From Angiostrongylus vasorum (lineage: Eukaryota > Nematoda > Chromadorea > Rhabditida > Metastrongylidae), in contig JADANN010000191.1 of the NCBI GenBank assembly GCA_018806985.1, positions 1 through 64,000 on the forward strand: a DNA stretch of 64,000 bases, given 5' to 3'. The translations under genes and the position numbers were made by a program. Below, piece after piece: positions 1-12,401 of this stretch; position 1 is the first letter of the stretch, and every line of letters starts with the position of its first letter. The notes beneath the pieces were generated by a model that saw only the letters and a list, made by a program, of their open reading frames with translations, had not been told where the DNA came from and ran no database searches.

Positions 1-554
1 TCTGACCGCTTCTACGACTTCTACTTCGTAGCCATTGGAAACGGCTATTTTTCGTGCCAGGTTTGTGGAGCGGATTGTAGAGCCGATTACAAGTGAACAA
101 TTGGGAAGTACTATGACGTTCCAAAAATTAAAGTTCGATTCTAATTCGTACATAAAAAAGAATATTTCGGCTAGAAACAGTCATTCTCAACAAACACAAC
201 AACCATTTGAATCCACACGTTATTGCCAACGAGAAGAAGTTTGTCTTCATACATTTCTAAGTTTTGCAAGAGACTTAATGATTGAACAGTCTTTATTCGG
301 AGTTTGCCTTCTGAAGGATTTCTTGCATGGCGATGTTGTCTGGACAAGTAAAGAAGCCGAATTCTGCGGGCGAGAAGTCTGCAGAGTGTGCTGGACGAGG
401 TAGAAATTCGTAGGCCAGCCCGTTCAACTTCAGTCTAAATATTTTCGTCCTTCACGGCGTGCTACTTGGAGAATTTTAACAAACTCCGCCGCAGCGTTCT
501 TTTTTGCTGTGATCATTGGCAAGAATTCATGTTATTAGAATAGATGATTGCAAC

Positions 555-955
555 TCCTCCCAACGGTTTACCGCCTCATCGTGGCTGGGAGATATTCCTG
601 GGTGTCGGACTGCGTTTCACAAAAGGGTGATTCAGTCCTCCGGCAGGGTCTCCCAAGCTGAGGAGTCCGGCGTTTACATCAAGAAACCAAGCTAAGAGTA
701 AACCAGTACCAGAATCCATCACCCTCCTGGAGCCGAACTAGTCACACGATGGCAAATCTCCCTCTGATCCACAAAGGCGGAGACTGCCAGTGGTGATGAC
801 AACGTGGACAGAGTTTGGCTAGGCTGATCTCGGGACTCCAGGGAAACACAATAACTAAACCAGCAAAAGTCCGAAAAATGTAGATTATGCCTGGGGCATG
901 CACAATCAGTGAGGACGGAGCATCCAAGTATCCAAGTGGATTGCAAACTGCAGAG
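555..955 (+). repeat. Interspersed repeat R1, copy 1
   Basis: About 400 bp unit beginning near CTCCCAACGG and ending near CATCCAAGTATCC. The same unit recurs at 13785-14190, 21085-21475 and 55914-56310 on the plus strand and as a partial minus-strand copy at 10890-11145. No protein domain is visible. It could be a SINE or the untranslated end of a LINE. Confidence 0.75.
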
Positions 956-2039
956 AAGAATGCTCTATCCTAACTAAGTAGGAACGTGTAGTGCAGTGAT
1001 GAAAAGTGTCCCTGCAGTGCACATGGGATCTAACACTCCACCCCAGGGTCACAAAACGCTGCAACCCTCCAAGATCGTCATGTTGGCAGCACATATACCT
1101 TGGAAGATAGCAGCACTAAACTCGATAGCTGGGCAGGCCAATGTGAGTCATCTCACGAACTTTCAGATGGGATGTTGGCACAGAAGCACTTTGTCAATAG
1201 AACTTCTATAAAGGTCCAAGTGCGACACTCTAGTTTTCAAATTTCTCAGTCATTCTTTGTAGCGATGGCCTGAATGGGCTTTGTCCCTGTCTCGTCTGCG
1301 CTTGAAGAGAGAAAGAGCTACCAACAAATGGTTCACGAAAATCAACGCAATGTGTTGTTCTTCTGCTATTGAAATATGGAGGATCAAAAGCTCGTTGTAC
1401 ATCCAATTCTTCGGTATGCATTATGCATTCCACTCTTTTGGCATCTGTGAGGTGAGAGTGATTCGATGAATAATTTTTCACCCGATCCGACCAATCCAGC
1501 TCCGAAGGAGGCGAACGCCTCTCAACGTTAGCGGAGTCAATGGAGCGTAATCGGGAGGCGCAGTGAAACCAGTATGGGTGGTGCGTGACCCCGAGCAAGA
1601 GACATGGCGTACAGTTTTCCTGAAACTATCGTCCTATTGGTCGCTTTCCTCAGGTTGTTTCCACAACTACATATCCGTTATGTTCTTCTGTGTATGCTGT
1701 CATGTGCATGGACACCACTTACGTGTGGTGAAACAATTCGTCCATTGTCTAACCATGATGTTGTCAATTTTCCGCCTTTTTTCTTTTTGATAACTTAAGT
1801 GTATTTCTGTGTCTCTCCATTACCGCTTACTTAATTGCATACCATGAAAGGCCTGTCTACCCGAATTGTGAGGACTTCAACACTTTTCCATTCTTTTCTT
1901 TGGCTCGCAATCGTCGTTCGTGGTGGCGGTTAGATTCGAGCGTGGTGACGTCTTCCAGTATCACACTGCGATCTGTAAAACAAATGCACCTGCGAGTACT
2001 GCTGTTTCATTTTAGTCACGAACACTTCCGCCCAACTTT

Positions 2040-2500
2040 TAGGTGGCTGCCCTAGAGAACACTTGCATCCCCGTAGAGCTCACTCTACAGCTCTTTTCGT
2101 CTATCTGCCTTTTTGTTCTTCTCATTATATGACCAGCCCATCTGTGTTTCACTAGCGATGTGTTCTCGATGTTTTCCTGCTAGGTCTTGGAGATAAGAAA
2201 GATTTCGGAGATCACAGCTTCGCATTCCGGCTAAATATTGTGTGTGCCCGAGTATATTTCAGAAGACATCGTTCCAGCATTCTGTGAGTAGTGCGGTATT
2301 GTTGACGTAGTTGAAGTATCATTCCACTTCTACGCTGCATAACGGAGTGCTGAATGGAAAAACTGTTGAATCTAAATGTGTCTCCTTCATGTTTATTTAC
2401 ATCCGTTGATTCCATTCCACCGTTCGAAACGAGTTTTTTGCAAGCATAGCTGAGAATACCTATCCATGGACGAACCCCAGTACAAAATCTGCGTTCCACG
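2040..2500 (-). pseudogene. C-terminal fragment of a second LINE family (LINE2)
   Basis: Minus-strand translation contains the Arg/Lys-rich region ending in a KHRWAGHITRR-type motif (clear in the sister copy at 15253-15612), followed by DRRKELQSELNEDASVV. A basic R-W-x-G-H-x-x-R box near the end of ORF2 is typical of RTE-like non-LTR retrotransposons. No RT core is attached and the frame is broken in this copy. A plus-strand relative lies at 63360-63685. Confidence 0.55.
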
Positions 2501-2782
2501 AGCCATTCTGTTCGCTAAAAGCGGGTCGTGAAAGGAATTATCTGATCAAAATGTGATGTATCCACATGTTAGAAAGAAGCAATTTTAGTCAATTTCGGTG
2601 CACAATTTTGTTGCAATGCAAAGGGTTCAACATTCTCATGACTGCCGCTATTTTCGCGTGGTGGACCCATCAGACGACGTGTTCTTGGAGCGCACTTGAG
2701 GTGCACATTGCAGTCTACTAGATACACTGTTCGAAAGGGAGACACCAGCGTACGTATTGAAGCCAATGCACACGTGACAGAC

Positions 2783-4020
2783 GTTGCGAGTTCATGAATG
2801 AAGAGTCAGAGTATATCAAGTTCACCCGAGAGAAACCGAAACAAAACTGGCTTCCATTCCTGAACGTCCAAATTAACCTGTCAGCAAATGGCTACACTAC
2901 GACGTGGTACCGAAAGCCAAGTAGTAAAAACATTTTGGTTCATTACCTCTCCTCTCAGCCCCTCTCAAACGAAAAGGGCGCTTGTAAGAAACATGTTTCG
3001 AACAGCAACCAACGTGTGCCCGGGAAGAGAGCAGAGAGAGGAGTCCCGGAACTTAGAGCGGCAAATAGCTCATTTTCTAATGGCTACGAAACTGTAGCTC
3101 GAGGTAGGTGTAGGACAAATCCTAGGGGCTCCAAACGACAACTCTAGCGATAAAAAGGTCCCGTTTATCCTACCGTTCATCTCAAATGATGTAGGTACAG
3201 CTATAAAACGGTGCTTAAGAAGGGTGGGTCTAATGAATTCGGTAAACGTAGTTGAAATGCCACCGAGTAATCTTAGGCGCCAGCTAGTTCATAACCGCCT
3301 ATATGACCGTCTATGCGCAATGCAAAAATTGCATAATTTGCCCCTAATAAGAGAGACGGTGATTGCATGAGCTCGGCGTACAGTTTATCTGATCTCCTGT
3401 ACAGGCGTGCGGAGACGAATACATTGGCGAAACGGGTAGACCCCTCTGTGTCCGCATAAAAGAACACCTAGTCGGCAAACGTGAACCAAATACTCCCACT
3501 AGGCACGCATGGGATGCAGAGGCATAACGGAGAGGACACTGAAGTACGTGTTCACGATCCTCGCACAGGAATCGAGAACACAAGCGCGCAAAACTCTAGA
3601 GGCATTCTGGATTAATTCCAAGAATCCGAAAATGAACCGCAAGGAAGAATACCTCATTATCACGCGTGATATTGGGCAGTATATAAGCCTGTTATTCTGA
3701 TGAGATGGGAACATTACGATTCCATGTGAACTCTGTGCAGTTGGTCTCCACGTGAAATATTTAGTGGAAGGCTCATAGAAAGCGGTGAGTGTGCAAATCT
3801 GTGTTTCAATGTGATTGAAATTTTGGTTCAGCATTTTCTCTGTTTGGTTGTGGAGGCTGTTTGACCGCGTAGATCGCAGTCAACTTGACCTTTTCAGGTT
3901 CTGAGAAAGGCGAAATCCGCCGAAACGTCAGCTTATTCGTGAATAAAGAATAAGAAAACACCTCTCGTTTGCTCAACAAGAATACGAAGATGATTTGTGA
4001 ATGGTAGAGCATGCTGATTG
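2783..4020 (+). mobile_element. Penelope-like element A (PLE), 5'-truncated, with GIY-YIG domain
   Basis: Starts just after the RT catalytic box. Recognisable segments, in several frames, are: the RT/thumb region (residues like YIKFTREKPKQNWLPFLNVQ, 2809-2868); the thumb end (LRRQLVHNRLYDRLCAM, about 3270-3325); the GIY-YIG endonuclease core YIGETGRPLCVRIKEHL (about 3418-3470); and its C-terminal part (ARKTLEAFWI...NPKMNRKEEYL, about 3570-3660). GIY-YIG fused after a telomerase-like RT is the hallmark of Penelope elements, which nick the target and reverse-transcribe in place. The coding frame has at least three shifts and stops, so this copy is dead. A terminal repeat follows at 3775-4020, with a hammerhead-like motif at 3895-3934. 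The 5' end joins block D1a. Confidence 0.88.
3895..3934 (+). ncRNA. Hammerhead-ribozyme-like motif in PLE A terminal repeat
   Basis: CTGAGAA box, stem II GGCG-AAATC-CGCC, then GAAACGTC and AGCTT. The box differs from CUGANGA at one position, so this copy may be inactive. Followed by GTGAATAAAGAATAA, as in the copy at 34303. Confidence 0.55.
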
Positions 4021-4050
4021 AGTATGACGGACAAACAGCAATTTCCATGC

Positions 4051-4118
4051 GTACACACACGTACACACACGCACATACACGCACCTACGCAGACACACAC
4101 ACGACACACACACACACA

Positions 4119-4191
<73 letters not shown>
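4051..4191. repeat. (CA)n microsatellite
   Basis: Interrupted CA/CGCA tract, becoming a pure CA run of about 70 nt from 4121. It lies directly downstream of the PLE A terminal repeat. Confidence 0.97.
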
Positions 4192-4192
<1 letters not shown>

Positions 4193-4227
4193 GATGTAAA
4201 TGTATTCATTCATATGATCTTATAAAC

Positions 4228-4340
4228 TGGTCTTCTTTTGCTGATGCGAGCTTGGCATAGGCCTTCGTTGTCGTTGTCGTTGTTGTTGGTGTTGTTAGTC
4301 GGTGGCTGACGCTTTCGGCGATTTCGCCTTCCTCAGAGCC
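4228..4340 (-). mobile_element. Solo PLE terminal repeat (minus) with hammerhead-like motif
   Basis: Resembles 11680-11777: GCTGATGCGAGCTTGGCATAG, a GTTGTC-rich stretch, then a minus-strand motif at 4303-4340 with CTGAGGA (a CUGANGA match), hairpin GGCGA/TCGCC, GAAAGC, GTCAGCC. No coding body is attached. A more divergent relative, with CTGATGA on the minus strand, may lie at about 4625-4668. Confidence 0.6.
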
Positions 4341-4377
4341 GTGATGTTGGGACAGACTCACTCGTAACTTTGGACAC

Positions 4378-6700
4378 GCCCTCTGCTTCTTTCTTTGCTC
4401 AACACCGCTACAGTCCTAGGATGCGGAGTCATTCCAGGAGGACCAAGTATTATTTTAGAATTCCTATTTTAATATACACATCTGGAGCTTGAAAACTTGA
4501 ATTTACAGACCTTAACCATGATAATATCTCTAATACTTCACCGCTTTAAGAAGCGGTGGAAATACAAAGAAGAAAATGTATTCTTTCATCAACAAGCTAA
4601 CTAGAAGTTGACAACAGGGTTTATTCGGTCAACGTCTAAACGTTTCTGCCTTCATCAGAGCCGACGACCTGATTCGATGGTATACATTCGTTCGACCTCT
4701 TAACATCGTATTTTTGAGGGTCGTTTTAAAGTCGAATGTTAGTCGAGCACCGTTCGAATGAGGAAACCTCACTAGGCGATGTTTTTTTGGTTGTTGGTGC
4801 TACCGACTGCCAGTTGATAACATTTTTGCTCTTCAACGGGAAAATTTATCTGGAATTTTTATTTCTCAACAGCGAACAATTCTTATCGAATTCATGTCAG
4901 CTTGTCAATGAAAGAATACATATTTATTAGTCACGACGAGGTTAAAGCAAAATCGGCTTCTGGAATACAAAGAACAATATTTTAATAGAAGCAGTTGGCT
5001 CACAGCTCAGCAGTGGCCATAGTACATTCTTTCATATATATGATACCTAAATGCGTATTGAAAGAGAGGCTTTACTACCCCCCATTTAGGTATTTATTCA
5101 ACTATTTGTTTCATTTGCATAGCAAAGGACTGTTAATTCCAGCTTTATTTGACCACTTGAAACATTGCGAAACATATTTCTCCATTATTTACTTAGTCTG
5201 AAGCTGTGAATTTCGGGTGCTGCTAGGTCATTGTTCTTCACCGCTTCCGGCTTCACCATACCGGTGCCTGTGGTTTGCTCCACTGCAACAATATGCGCAC
5301 TCAAGTCACGGGTATTTCAACGAGTGAAAATGAAGCCAAAGCATTTGTCACGCCTACTGTAATGCAAGCAGTGAGTTTGCTTTTTTGGACACGTGCGATG
5401 AGAGCTTTAATTTTTGTAGAATTCGTTGGCATTTTAATTTCAACTCGCCTTGCATGGTTTCAGATAATACGGTGAAAAACCTCCGCATAAATTCAGCCGG
5501 TCAGCGAAAGCTATATTCTTTAAGTATTCGATGTGCTTAAACATCAAGCTCTTGCCGCCGGCCTTCCGTATGACGTAACTGGAATCATATCAGCTCGCTG
5601 TGGACGGCTCCTATCAACCACTGCAATGCCACAATATTTCTGTTAACCCGAGACCAAACAAGAAAAGTCAGTGTTCAACTTTCGATACCCATGCGAAAAA
5701 GATGAAACAATGCTGGGGAAAATTAGAAGAGTCGCATTGCCGTAAGTGCTATATTGAAACGTTCCATGCTATAAATCAAAGTGATCGGATAACGAGGTTA
5801 TCACTGACTCTCCCAGTTTCTCAAGAGAGATTTCAAAACTTGTGGGGCACTCAGTTTTAGCAATATTGTTTCTGTTCTTATTGCGATTACCATCGTTTAT
5901 TACCATTTCGAGCATTGTTACTGTCATTACTGTTTCTGTTATAATTTATTGATGCCAACAATTTAGAGTATATAACCAAAGTTTCTTCCCTGTTTACATC
6001 AGTAGTTTTACTGTGAAGCAATAGAACCTGTTAAAATGCTGGGATTCGCAACAAACTAATTCACCTCCCTGCACGGTTTGTGAAATGATGCAAAAGTCTG
6101 AATAATTGGAAGAACGAATTTCTTGCAGTTTTGAGCAAGGGTGAAAATGAATATTTGCATGGCCATAGGCAACATGTGAGTACCACAGGGCGTTTCAGCA
6201 ATAGGGTCAATGTTAGGTGTATGCTAAGGGACTGACATAAATGTAATGTTTATTCGATCACGGCCTTGTCAATTTCAGAAGTTGTGATGTGGTTTGGATT
6301 GCATCCTTCTTTATAATAGTGCATCCTGAAAAAGAAATCTCTCTAGACCACCAAAAACATCATGGCGAATCGGAGTGGATAGGTGTAACGAGGCATGGTG
6401 AACAGAGTAATTCAAGCCTTAGCATTGACTCCGTTTAGGTCGGCCTTCCTCTCAACATTTTCCACGGTCTCGTTAATCGAAGAGACGGCTCGAACCTTCC
6501 TCAACGAAAAATTCATCTATGCTGTCTCGTAATCTGAGAGGATTACTCGTATCCTTGACGAGGGTTGTGGCATTTTTAAGGCTGGGTAAAGTATGAATCG
6601 GCCGTTATGCCAGTGTTAGCGCATTACTTCGAGACTTGGAACGAGAGGGTTGTTTTTTCACCTTGAACTTTCCAATAAGTAACTATCATTTGTTGTTTAA
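4378..6700 (+). pseudogene. Secreted-protein family member I (broken copy)
   Basis: Matches the intact gene at 19031-25017 exon by exon. Exon 1 fragment 4378-4446 ends before GTATTA and reads LGCGVIPGGP. Exon 2 is about 5221-5370 (GISTSENEAKAFVT, donor GTGAGT). Exon 3 is about 5524-5666 (FDVLKHQALAAGLP, donor GTCAGT). Exon 4 starts at about 6128 after TTCTTGCAG. The last exon starts at about 6344 after CTCTAG and reads TTKNIMANRSG. Breaks: no start codon on exon 1, exon 2 acceptor changed to CGG, a one-base loss inside exon 2, frame loss in exon 3, and a TAG shortly after NRSG. It is not expected to make the protein. A Pao/BEL element follows at 7022. Confidence 0.75.
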
Positions 6701-9700
6701 ACCAGTGTAAAAGCAGAAGTGGCCCATGCATTGCTTGCATGCAACTGCGAAGAGTAGTTTTGTTGGGATATCGATTTCGGCATTCTATCGTGGATTAGTG
6801 ACTTCAAATCTATCGACTTTCTATTGTTTTGGTCCACTGACTTCGTTGTTTTTTTGAGCGTGATAAATTCCACGTGTCTTTACAGCTATACAAATATTGA
6901 ATTAAGATCCTTCCTCTTGTCTAAATGAGGTAAGCCATCCCATGGACTACATGCTCAGGGCATTACACGTTTTGTAGGTTTGGGCGACTGGAGGTGTTTT
7001 GAAAAGGTGACTATAGGAGTGAGCTAGACGGTGACTGATGTTGTAGATTGAGTGGGGTTTCGCGGTCGAAGGTTATAGTGGTGACTCGACGATTCGCGTT
7101 CTTCTTGACCGTTTACTTCGGGGATGATTTTTCGGTTCATGTTCTTCCCTCGCCTTGTGGGAAATGGATTCTTTGTGAAATTGTCGGTGCGTTTTTGTCA
7201 CGTGATCGAGGTCGAAGATTATAGCGTTGATTTGCAAAACTGCTCTTTGCGGCTCTTGAGTCGGCTACTCCATCTCTCCACTTTTTCCTAAGTGTTTCTG
7301 TGTTGGGCTGCCTTCCAGCTCAAACGGAATTGGTAGATTAATTGGTCTCCTTATGATACGTCCGGTTGGTAATTTGAGTTGTGCTTCTGGGATTGCACCA
7401 CTTTCTGACTGCTTTAAGTTGATGATGCGCGCCATTTTCCACGTGTTTCGTGGCAAAACTGGATCGTTAATTAGTACCACCGTATCTATGGTTGGGGTTA
7501 TTAGAGTGCCTCGTTTCTTATTTATATCGATTTTGTGATTCTCTCGGAGACTTTTCAAGTATTCTTGGCTCCAATTATTGCAATATTGTTCTGTCAGTTT
7601 GTGACTTGGTGCAAGGGCATCCGTCATGAGAAACGCAGTCTCTCTCGGTGTATCGATTCGGTCGTGGAGCGTTCCTGTCACGAGATATCCAAGTTTGGAT
7701 GGGATTAATTTCAATCCTGATGGCAATGTTCTTGTTGCAGTTGATCCACTATCAAGCATGGCGAGTGAGTCTGAGCATCCGAGAAGGATTTGTGGATATA
7801 TTGTGTTAAGACCTGGATCGACCAAGAGCTTAATTTTATGATTCTCGAGAAATTCTGTGTCCTCTTCATTTAGATGGAGTCGTTCAAGAGGCTGTGTAAT
7901 CTTGTCGATTCTAGTTGCCGTAATTTCGTGCTCTGATCCAAAGACATACCTCAATTTTCAACGTAGTGACTCCGCATGTCCTAGTGATTGGCTTTGGGTC
8001 ACGGAATGTTTAGATGGTTAAATCGATGCAATCACTATCTCGTAGTTGAAGGCGCTTGGCTACCGCATTAGTAATGAATGAACGGTCAGAAACCTGTATC
8101 GAGGATCACCTCCGTTAGTTCATGTCTCGCCTTGTTGGGATTGAATAGTTCCACCTGTCCTGCTAAAATTTGACTGTTGGGTGCGTGATTCTTCCTAGCA
8201 TGAAGAGCGACGGTATCTTCAGGCCGCGTCTCATCAAAAGTTAATGTATTGATTTTTGAAGAAGTGGGCTTCTTTTCCCTTGGAATGGTATTTGGTAATT
8301 TCGTAGGTGCGTTTGTTCTGTCGCTTGTAGTATTTCCTCCTTTTCTCGGCCTGTATTCAGCTGGTACGTGCTGATACCTACAAATGGAAGTGTGGTGTCC
8401 GTGCTTATTTGCAATTTCGGCACGGGCCTGCTATACAGTCGGGAAGCTGGTGCAATGACGAACCGCAATTGTAGCACAGATTACGAGTTTTAATAGTTTG
8501 TACTCTTTCTTGTTGGGTTCTCTTCTCCGCACAATCGTTTGTAGGTGTCCTACATTGTGGCAGCAAAACTATGCATATCGTGTACTCTTGAACGTCGTTT
8601 CTGGCTGATTTATATGTTCCGTTCTTAATATGAGCCTCCCTTGCTCTCGGTCCCGTAGTTCGAGTTTCTCCCTTGTGTAGTCTTTGACAGCCTTCAGCAG
8701 CTCGCATGTTTTTGTATCTTCTGCTCTCTGTCGTCCTTTTTGCCGAGCATGCCGTTGAATCTCTTTTGTGAATTTCTCTAACAGTAGTTGCTGTAGGAGC
8801 AAAGTATCGATGAATTCTCCTTTTTATTGCAGTTGAACAACTATTGAGTGGAGGGTTTCACACAGTTTTTCCTAATCTTCGAGGCGTTTCGTCTTTGCTT
8901 CTGTTGTACGTAGTCTATGTCACAAATGACGGACGAGGGCTTGTTTATTGCCGTACTTTTCTTTCAGATGCTGTCTTACTATCGGATAAGTACTTTGCGA
9001 TGTTTGATACTGTTTGACGCATTCTCTTTGCTTCTCCCTGAAGGGCGTCCAGCAGATAGGTCATTTTTTGGAGGTCGTCCATCCGGCGCGAAAGCACATT
9101 ATAATTGAATGCACCCCCAAAATGCTTCCCACTCCCTTTATGTCTCCGTTGAATTTTGGAATAGGGATGAGTGGTAGATTCGTGAGAGGTGGACAAGTGC
9201 TTTCCAACGTTTTTTCCTAAGTCGATGATCTTAGAAAGGCAGCGTTCCGCTTCGTCGAGGTGCACCACTATTTTGTCTACGTTAATATTGGCAGCGCGTT
9301 GCAGCTCCTCTTTTGCTTGAGTACTGGGGTTTTGCTGGAGTTGCTCTGCTATTATGGCATAAGCATCTAGCGCAGTCTGGACGCTGTTCCAATCATGCTC
9401 AATAGCCAATTTTGCTTGTTCTGTCTTCCTTTGCTCTTCAGTAATGTACTCGATCCTGCTAGTTTGTTCCGATGGCAAGTTTATTGGCGTGTCTATTTCG
9501 TTTTGATAGCTATTTAAGGTGGATATGAGGCGGTTTTGCCTTTGTTAATAGTCCTTGACGAGGAAGCAAGATAGTTGTCATTCTTTTCTTCTGAGAGTTA
9601 ATGCAACGTACTTGAAGGTAGATTTCCGTTTTGAGGTTTGGCCAGTTCCGTTAGCATCGGTTAGTGCTTGTTCCTTTGAGTTCGAGTCGACTTAGTCAAT

Positions 9701-10632
9701 GCAGCAATGTAACGGTTTGAGGGAGTGAGTAAGAGTGGAGAATTGTTTGTAAGGTACCTGTGAGCAATGGAAAGTATTTAACTTATGTTAATGCACACAA
9801 CGTAATTACACGAGAATCAACGATAACATTAATGTATCAGCAATGCAAGACCTAAAGTTTACACTAAACTCTAAAGATTACACTTCATATCACTACGACC
9901 TAAAGCAAATGAATCCGCAAGGAAAGATCTAGTGGGAGGGAGACAATGATGGCGCTGGCGACGGTGCTCTCCAAGGCGTCGCCGGGGCCAAATGACGGTG
10001 CTAGTGCGCGTGGCTACGTCCAATCGAGCGGCGTGCCCATTGGCCAGAACGGGACATAGACGCAGGGTACGCACGCGGCGTTGTAGCAACGCGGTCTCCA
10101 TCAACCCATATAATGTATTAGTTAGGTAGATAGAGAATTCTTTATCTGATAGAGGAATTCTCTATACTGTGAGTGTCGCCATAAACGGCTGTGAGGACTG
10201 ATTTCCTGCATCTGTACTCAAAGATCAAACAAAACGCGAATTCTCTGTCTTGTGACTCCACGGCTGGGAACGAATGGCGTAGTGCTAGTGATCTCTTTCA
10301 TCATGCGGTCTGTCCAACTTACTATGCGCCATTCGGACATTGTGCCAAGGTAGTCAAGCCTCTCATCACTGCGATGTCGAGAAATTTGTACCAGAATGCT
10401 TGACACAAGTTCACTTCTTTCAATTCACGCTGGAAGCGCTCTATCGCGACTATACCAGAATCCCAAGGAGAATGGACTCGACAAGCACTCAACGATATTC
10501 GCGACGAAGGCGTGAAAATTTTTATGAAACAGCTGAATCGACATGTTGAAAAAAGCTCGAAGAGCATCATTAATGAGCGAAAGGAGGAAACGAAGGAATT
10601 GAAGAAGTGTTGGGACCTATACAGTGTGGTAC
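6190..10632. repeat. Segmental duplication copy 1 (family exon + BEL element)
   Basis: Collinear with 57249-61665 at high identity. It contains the last exon of family member I, the deleted Pao/BEL element on the minus strand and a plus-strand open region at 10180-10632. Because the shared stretch includes host-gene exon sequence outside the element, the second copy came from a segmental event rather than ordinary retrotransposition of the BEL element. Confidence 0.85.
7022..9715 (-). mobile_element. Pao/BEL retrotransposon remnant, internally deleted (copy 1)
   Basis: Read on the minus strand. A Gag region (9478-8945) has a coiled-coil-like Glu/Gln/Lys-rich N-terminus and the NYNV..RRMDDLQKMTYLLDAL block of BEL Gag proteins. 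A zinc knuckle region (about 8500-8400) has CYNC-X4-H-X4-C. The aspartic protease site is disrupted here (VILDTG, then a frame shift at about 8095). The post-protease segment (KLIPSKLGYLVTGT, about 7710-7670) runs straight into the domain that normally follows integrase (WSQEYLKSLRENHK...WKMARI...LPTGRIIRRPINL, 7954-7265 frame). The Pol C-terminus HYNLRPR lies at about 7075. Reverse transcriptase, RNase H and integrase are absent, so this copy could not transpose unaided. A possible primer-binding site lies near 9700 (minus), but I could not match two LTRs. Confidence 0.85.
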
Positions 10633-10817
10633 CACACAATGACAGGTCATGTAATAACAATGTAGTGTACAACTCCGTAATGTATGGTTCTACTTTCGAA
10701 AATGTCGTGGAAGCATTGGAGTGGGTCAACATGGTGGCGAAATTCGATGAATGGCAATTACAGCGCTCCATGGGTACGATGAGATTCTTGTTAAAACGGG
10801 ACTTCACTATGGTTTAG
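10180..10817 (+). other. Open region of unknown function, shared in part with 61205-61665
   Basis: Plus-strand frames contain a lysine/glutamate-rich stretch (NERKEETKELKKCWDL, about 10575-10620) that could form a coiled coil, and upstream RSASDLFHHAVCPT. The region to 10632 recurs at 61205-61665, with frames shifted relative to this copy. The tail 10633-10817 is not in the second copy. No family recognised. It could be an exon of a lost host gene or part of an unclassified retroelement. Confidence 0.3.
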
Positions 10818-10889
10818 AGTTAACGACTGCAAAATAGCCAAGGAAAGGACAGCTGCTCCTTATGTAGAATTCTTACTTACGTAATTTAC

Positions 10890-11145
10890 CTGGATACTTG
10901 GATGGCCTCCCTTCACTGGTTGTGAGGGCCCCAGCATAATTTCCATTGTTTCGGAGATTTGCTTGTTTAGCTACTGTCCCAAGGTCAGCCTAATCAAAGT
11001 GTACCCTAGGTCATCACAACCACAAGCAATCGCCGCCTCTAGAGGATTAGAGGGATTTGCCACTATTTAACTAATTCGATACCACAGAGATGGTGGATCC
11101 TGGTATTGGTTTGCTCTTAGCTGGACTTCCTAATAGAAACGTTAG
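10890..11145 (-). repeat. Interspersed repeat R1, partial minus-strand copy
   Basis: Reverse complement carries R1 landmarks: AGCTAAGAGCAAACCAATACC, GGATCCACCAT, TGGCAAATCCCTC, a GGCTGACCTTGGGAC segment, and the end GCCATCCAAGTATCC. The first 130 bp of the unit is missing. Confidence 0.65.
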
Positions 11146-11602
11146 ACTTCTAAGCATGGGAATCCCTGCCGGGGAATGGATCCCACTGTAAATCGCAGCG
11201 CGGCACCCAGGAACACCCAGCCACGATGGTGCGAAAAACAGTTCCCTTCAAATGCTTGCCTCGCAAAACCGGAGAATTTAGGAATGTTCTTAAAGAAGAC
11301 AGCGAAGATACGATACGTCTTGTTGACGTGGGCACTTATGAGAGGCTAAAGTGAACAAACGGAAAACCGTTTTACCAACCACCTCATTTCAGGGAAGGCT
11401 TGCTTGGGACCAGCAACACCGCTAACCATATTTGGAAGACAAAAGGCCGGCAAATTTCTTAGTGGTAAAAAATTATCCTGAGCTCAAATACTGCAGGAAT
11501 GTTGCCGAACGAGATTGTGTTCTGAAACCATTGTGTTTCTACTTTATTTCAAGAGATTGACTTCACTCGATACTGGCCTTCAGCTAACTGGGTAAGTCAA
11601 AA
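11146..11602. other. No gene recognised
   Basis: Only short frames with no recognisable domain or repeat partner in the window. Confidence 0.4.
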
Positions 11603-11738
11603 GATCGACTTTCGATAAACCTTGGCATAAATAATCAGCATATTTACTTAAATGTTTCTACGAACTGAACTTTTTTGAGCTGATGCGAGGTTGGTATAGT
11701 TGTCATTATTGTTGTCGTTGTTGTTGTTATTCATCGAT

Positions 11739-11777
11739 GGCTGACATTTCGCCGATTTCGCCTTCCTCTGAGCCTGG
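11739..11777 (-). ncRNA. Degenerate hammerhead-like motif
   Basis: CAGAGGA in place of CUGANGA, hairpin GGCG..., GAAATGTCAGCC. Position and flanks match the motif at 4303-4340. Probably inactive. Confidence 0.4.
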
Positions 11778-12401
11778 ACGTATCTTGTGCAAAAATAGTT
11801 TAATTATTCGGTGGAAAAACCAAAATATCAATGATGATCTAACATATAAATAAACGCCACATTGATGAAAAAAACTACTCAACGTGCTGTTACGAGTGGG
11901 ACTGCCCGCTTGTTGTTCACGTGTGACGACGAGCGACATCCACACAGTGGTGAAAAAAATCATTCTGAAATAAGGCGCCAAACCACGGGTAGTAGTGACG
12001 CATTCGTATTTTCTATTCATCTTTGAATTTTTTGAAGTTTATCCAAAACGCCTCAAAAGCCTTGCGGGTTGATGTTTTTGATTCCTGCGCTAGGATCCGC
12101 ACAGCCACTTCAAAATCATTGCCATTTGGGTTTTTTCTGTACTATGAGTCCCAAGAGGTGTAGTTTGCTGCATTTTGGCCTATCGATCTGAATGTTCTTT
12201 TATGCGGACACAAAGCGGTTTACTCGTTTTCCCAATGTATTCCTCAGCGCATACCGTGCAACACAGGTCTATGTTCTCAGGATCGACTTTCTATTAAACT
12301 CGGCATAGAATATGAATGTGTCGTTTTCTTGTTTAGCAATCGGGCGGTTGTTAAACAGCATACATTTACTTTCACAGAAAAGCGTAATAAAATACAACAG
12401 T

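Larger units (their letters stand above)
1..2775. repeat. Left copy of a 2.8 kb duplicated block (D1a)
   Basis: Aligns by eye from the left window edge to about 2775 with 13213-15993. Shared landmarks in the same order include the 5' segment with TTCGTAGCCATTGG, repeat R1, a TATAAAGGT...TGCGACACTCTAG stretch (about 1210/14444), the GTGACCCCGAGCAAGAGACA stretch (about 1585/14820), and a minus-strand LINE C-terminal fragment. Scattered substitutions and small indels separate the copies. Short open frames inside do not survive in both copies without shifts and are not called as genes. The block probably continues past the left edge. Its right end abuts a PLE at about 2783. Confidence 0.8.

Noticed and set aside
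1281..1469. Frame conserved between 1281-1469 and 14516-14758
   Set aside because: Its similarity is explained by the recent D1 block duplication. Neither copy has a recognisable domain and their endpoints differ.
3933..4209. Long Val-Cys or Thr-His open frames across the CA tract
   Set aside because: They are translations of a dinucleotide microsatellite, not proteins.
7353..7954. Plus-strand frames antisense to the BEL element
   Set aside because: They mirror the minus-strand Pol segment, which has clear BEL motifs.
6700..10150. Pair of BEL LTRs
   Set aside because: I compared the ends of the element by eye and found no matching direct repeats. The 3' LTR appears lost or too diverged, so no LTR was annotated.
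10322..10807. Minus-strand frame of 161 residues
   Set aside because: It overlaps the plus-strand open region, and the duplicate at 61380-61748 does not keep it through to the end. No domain seen.
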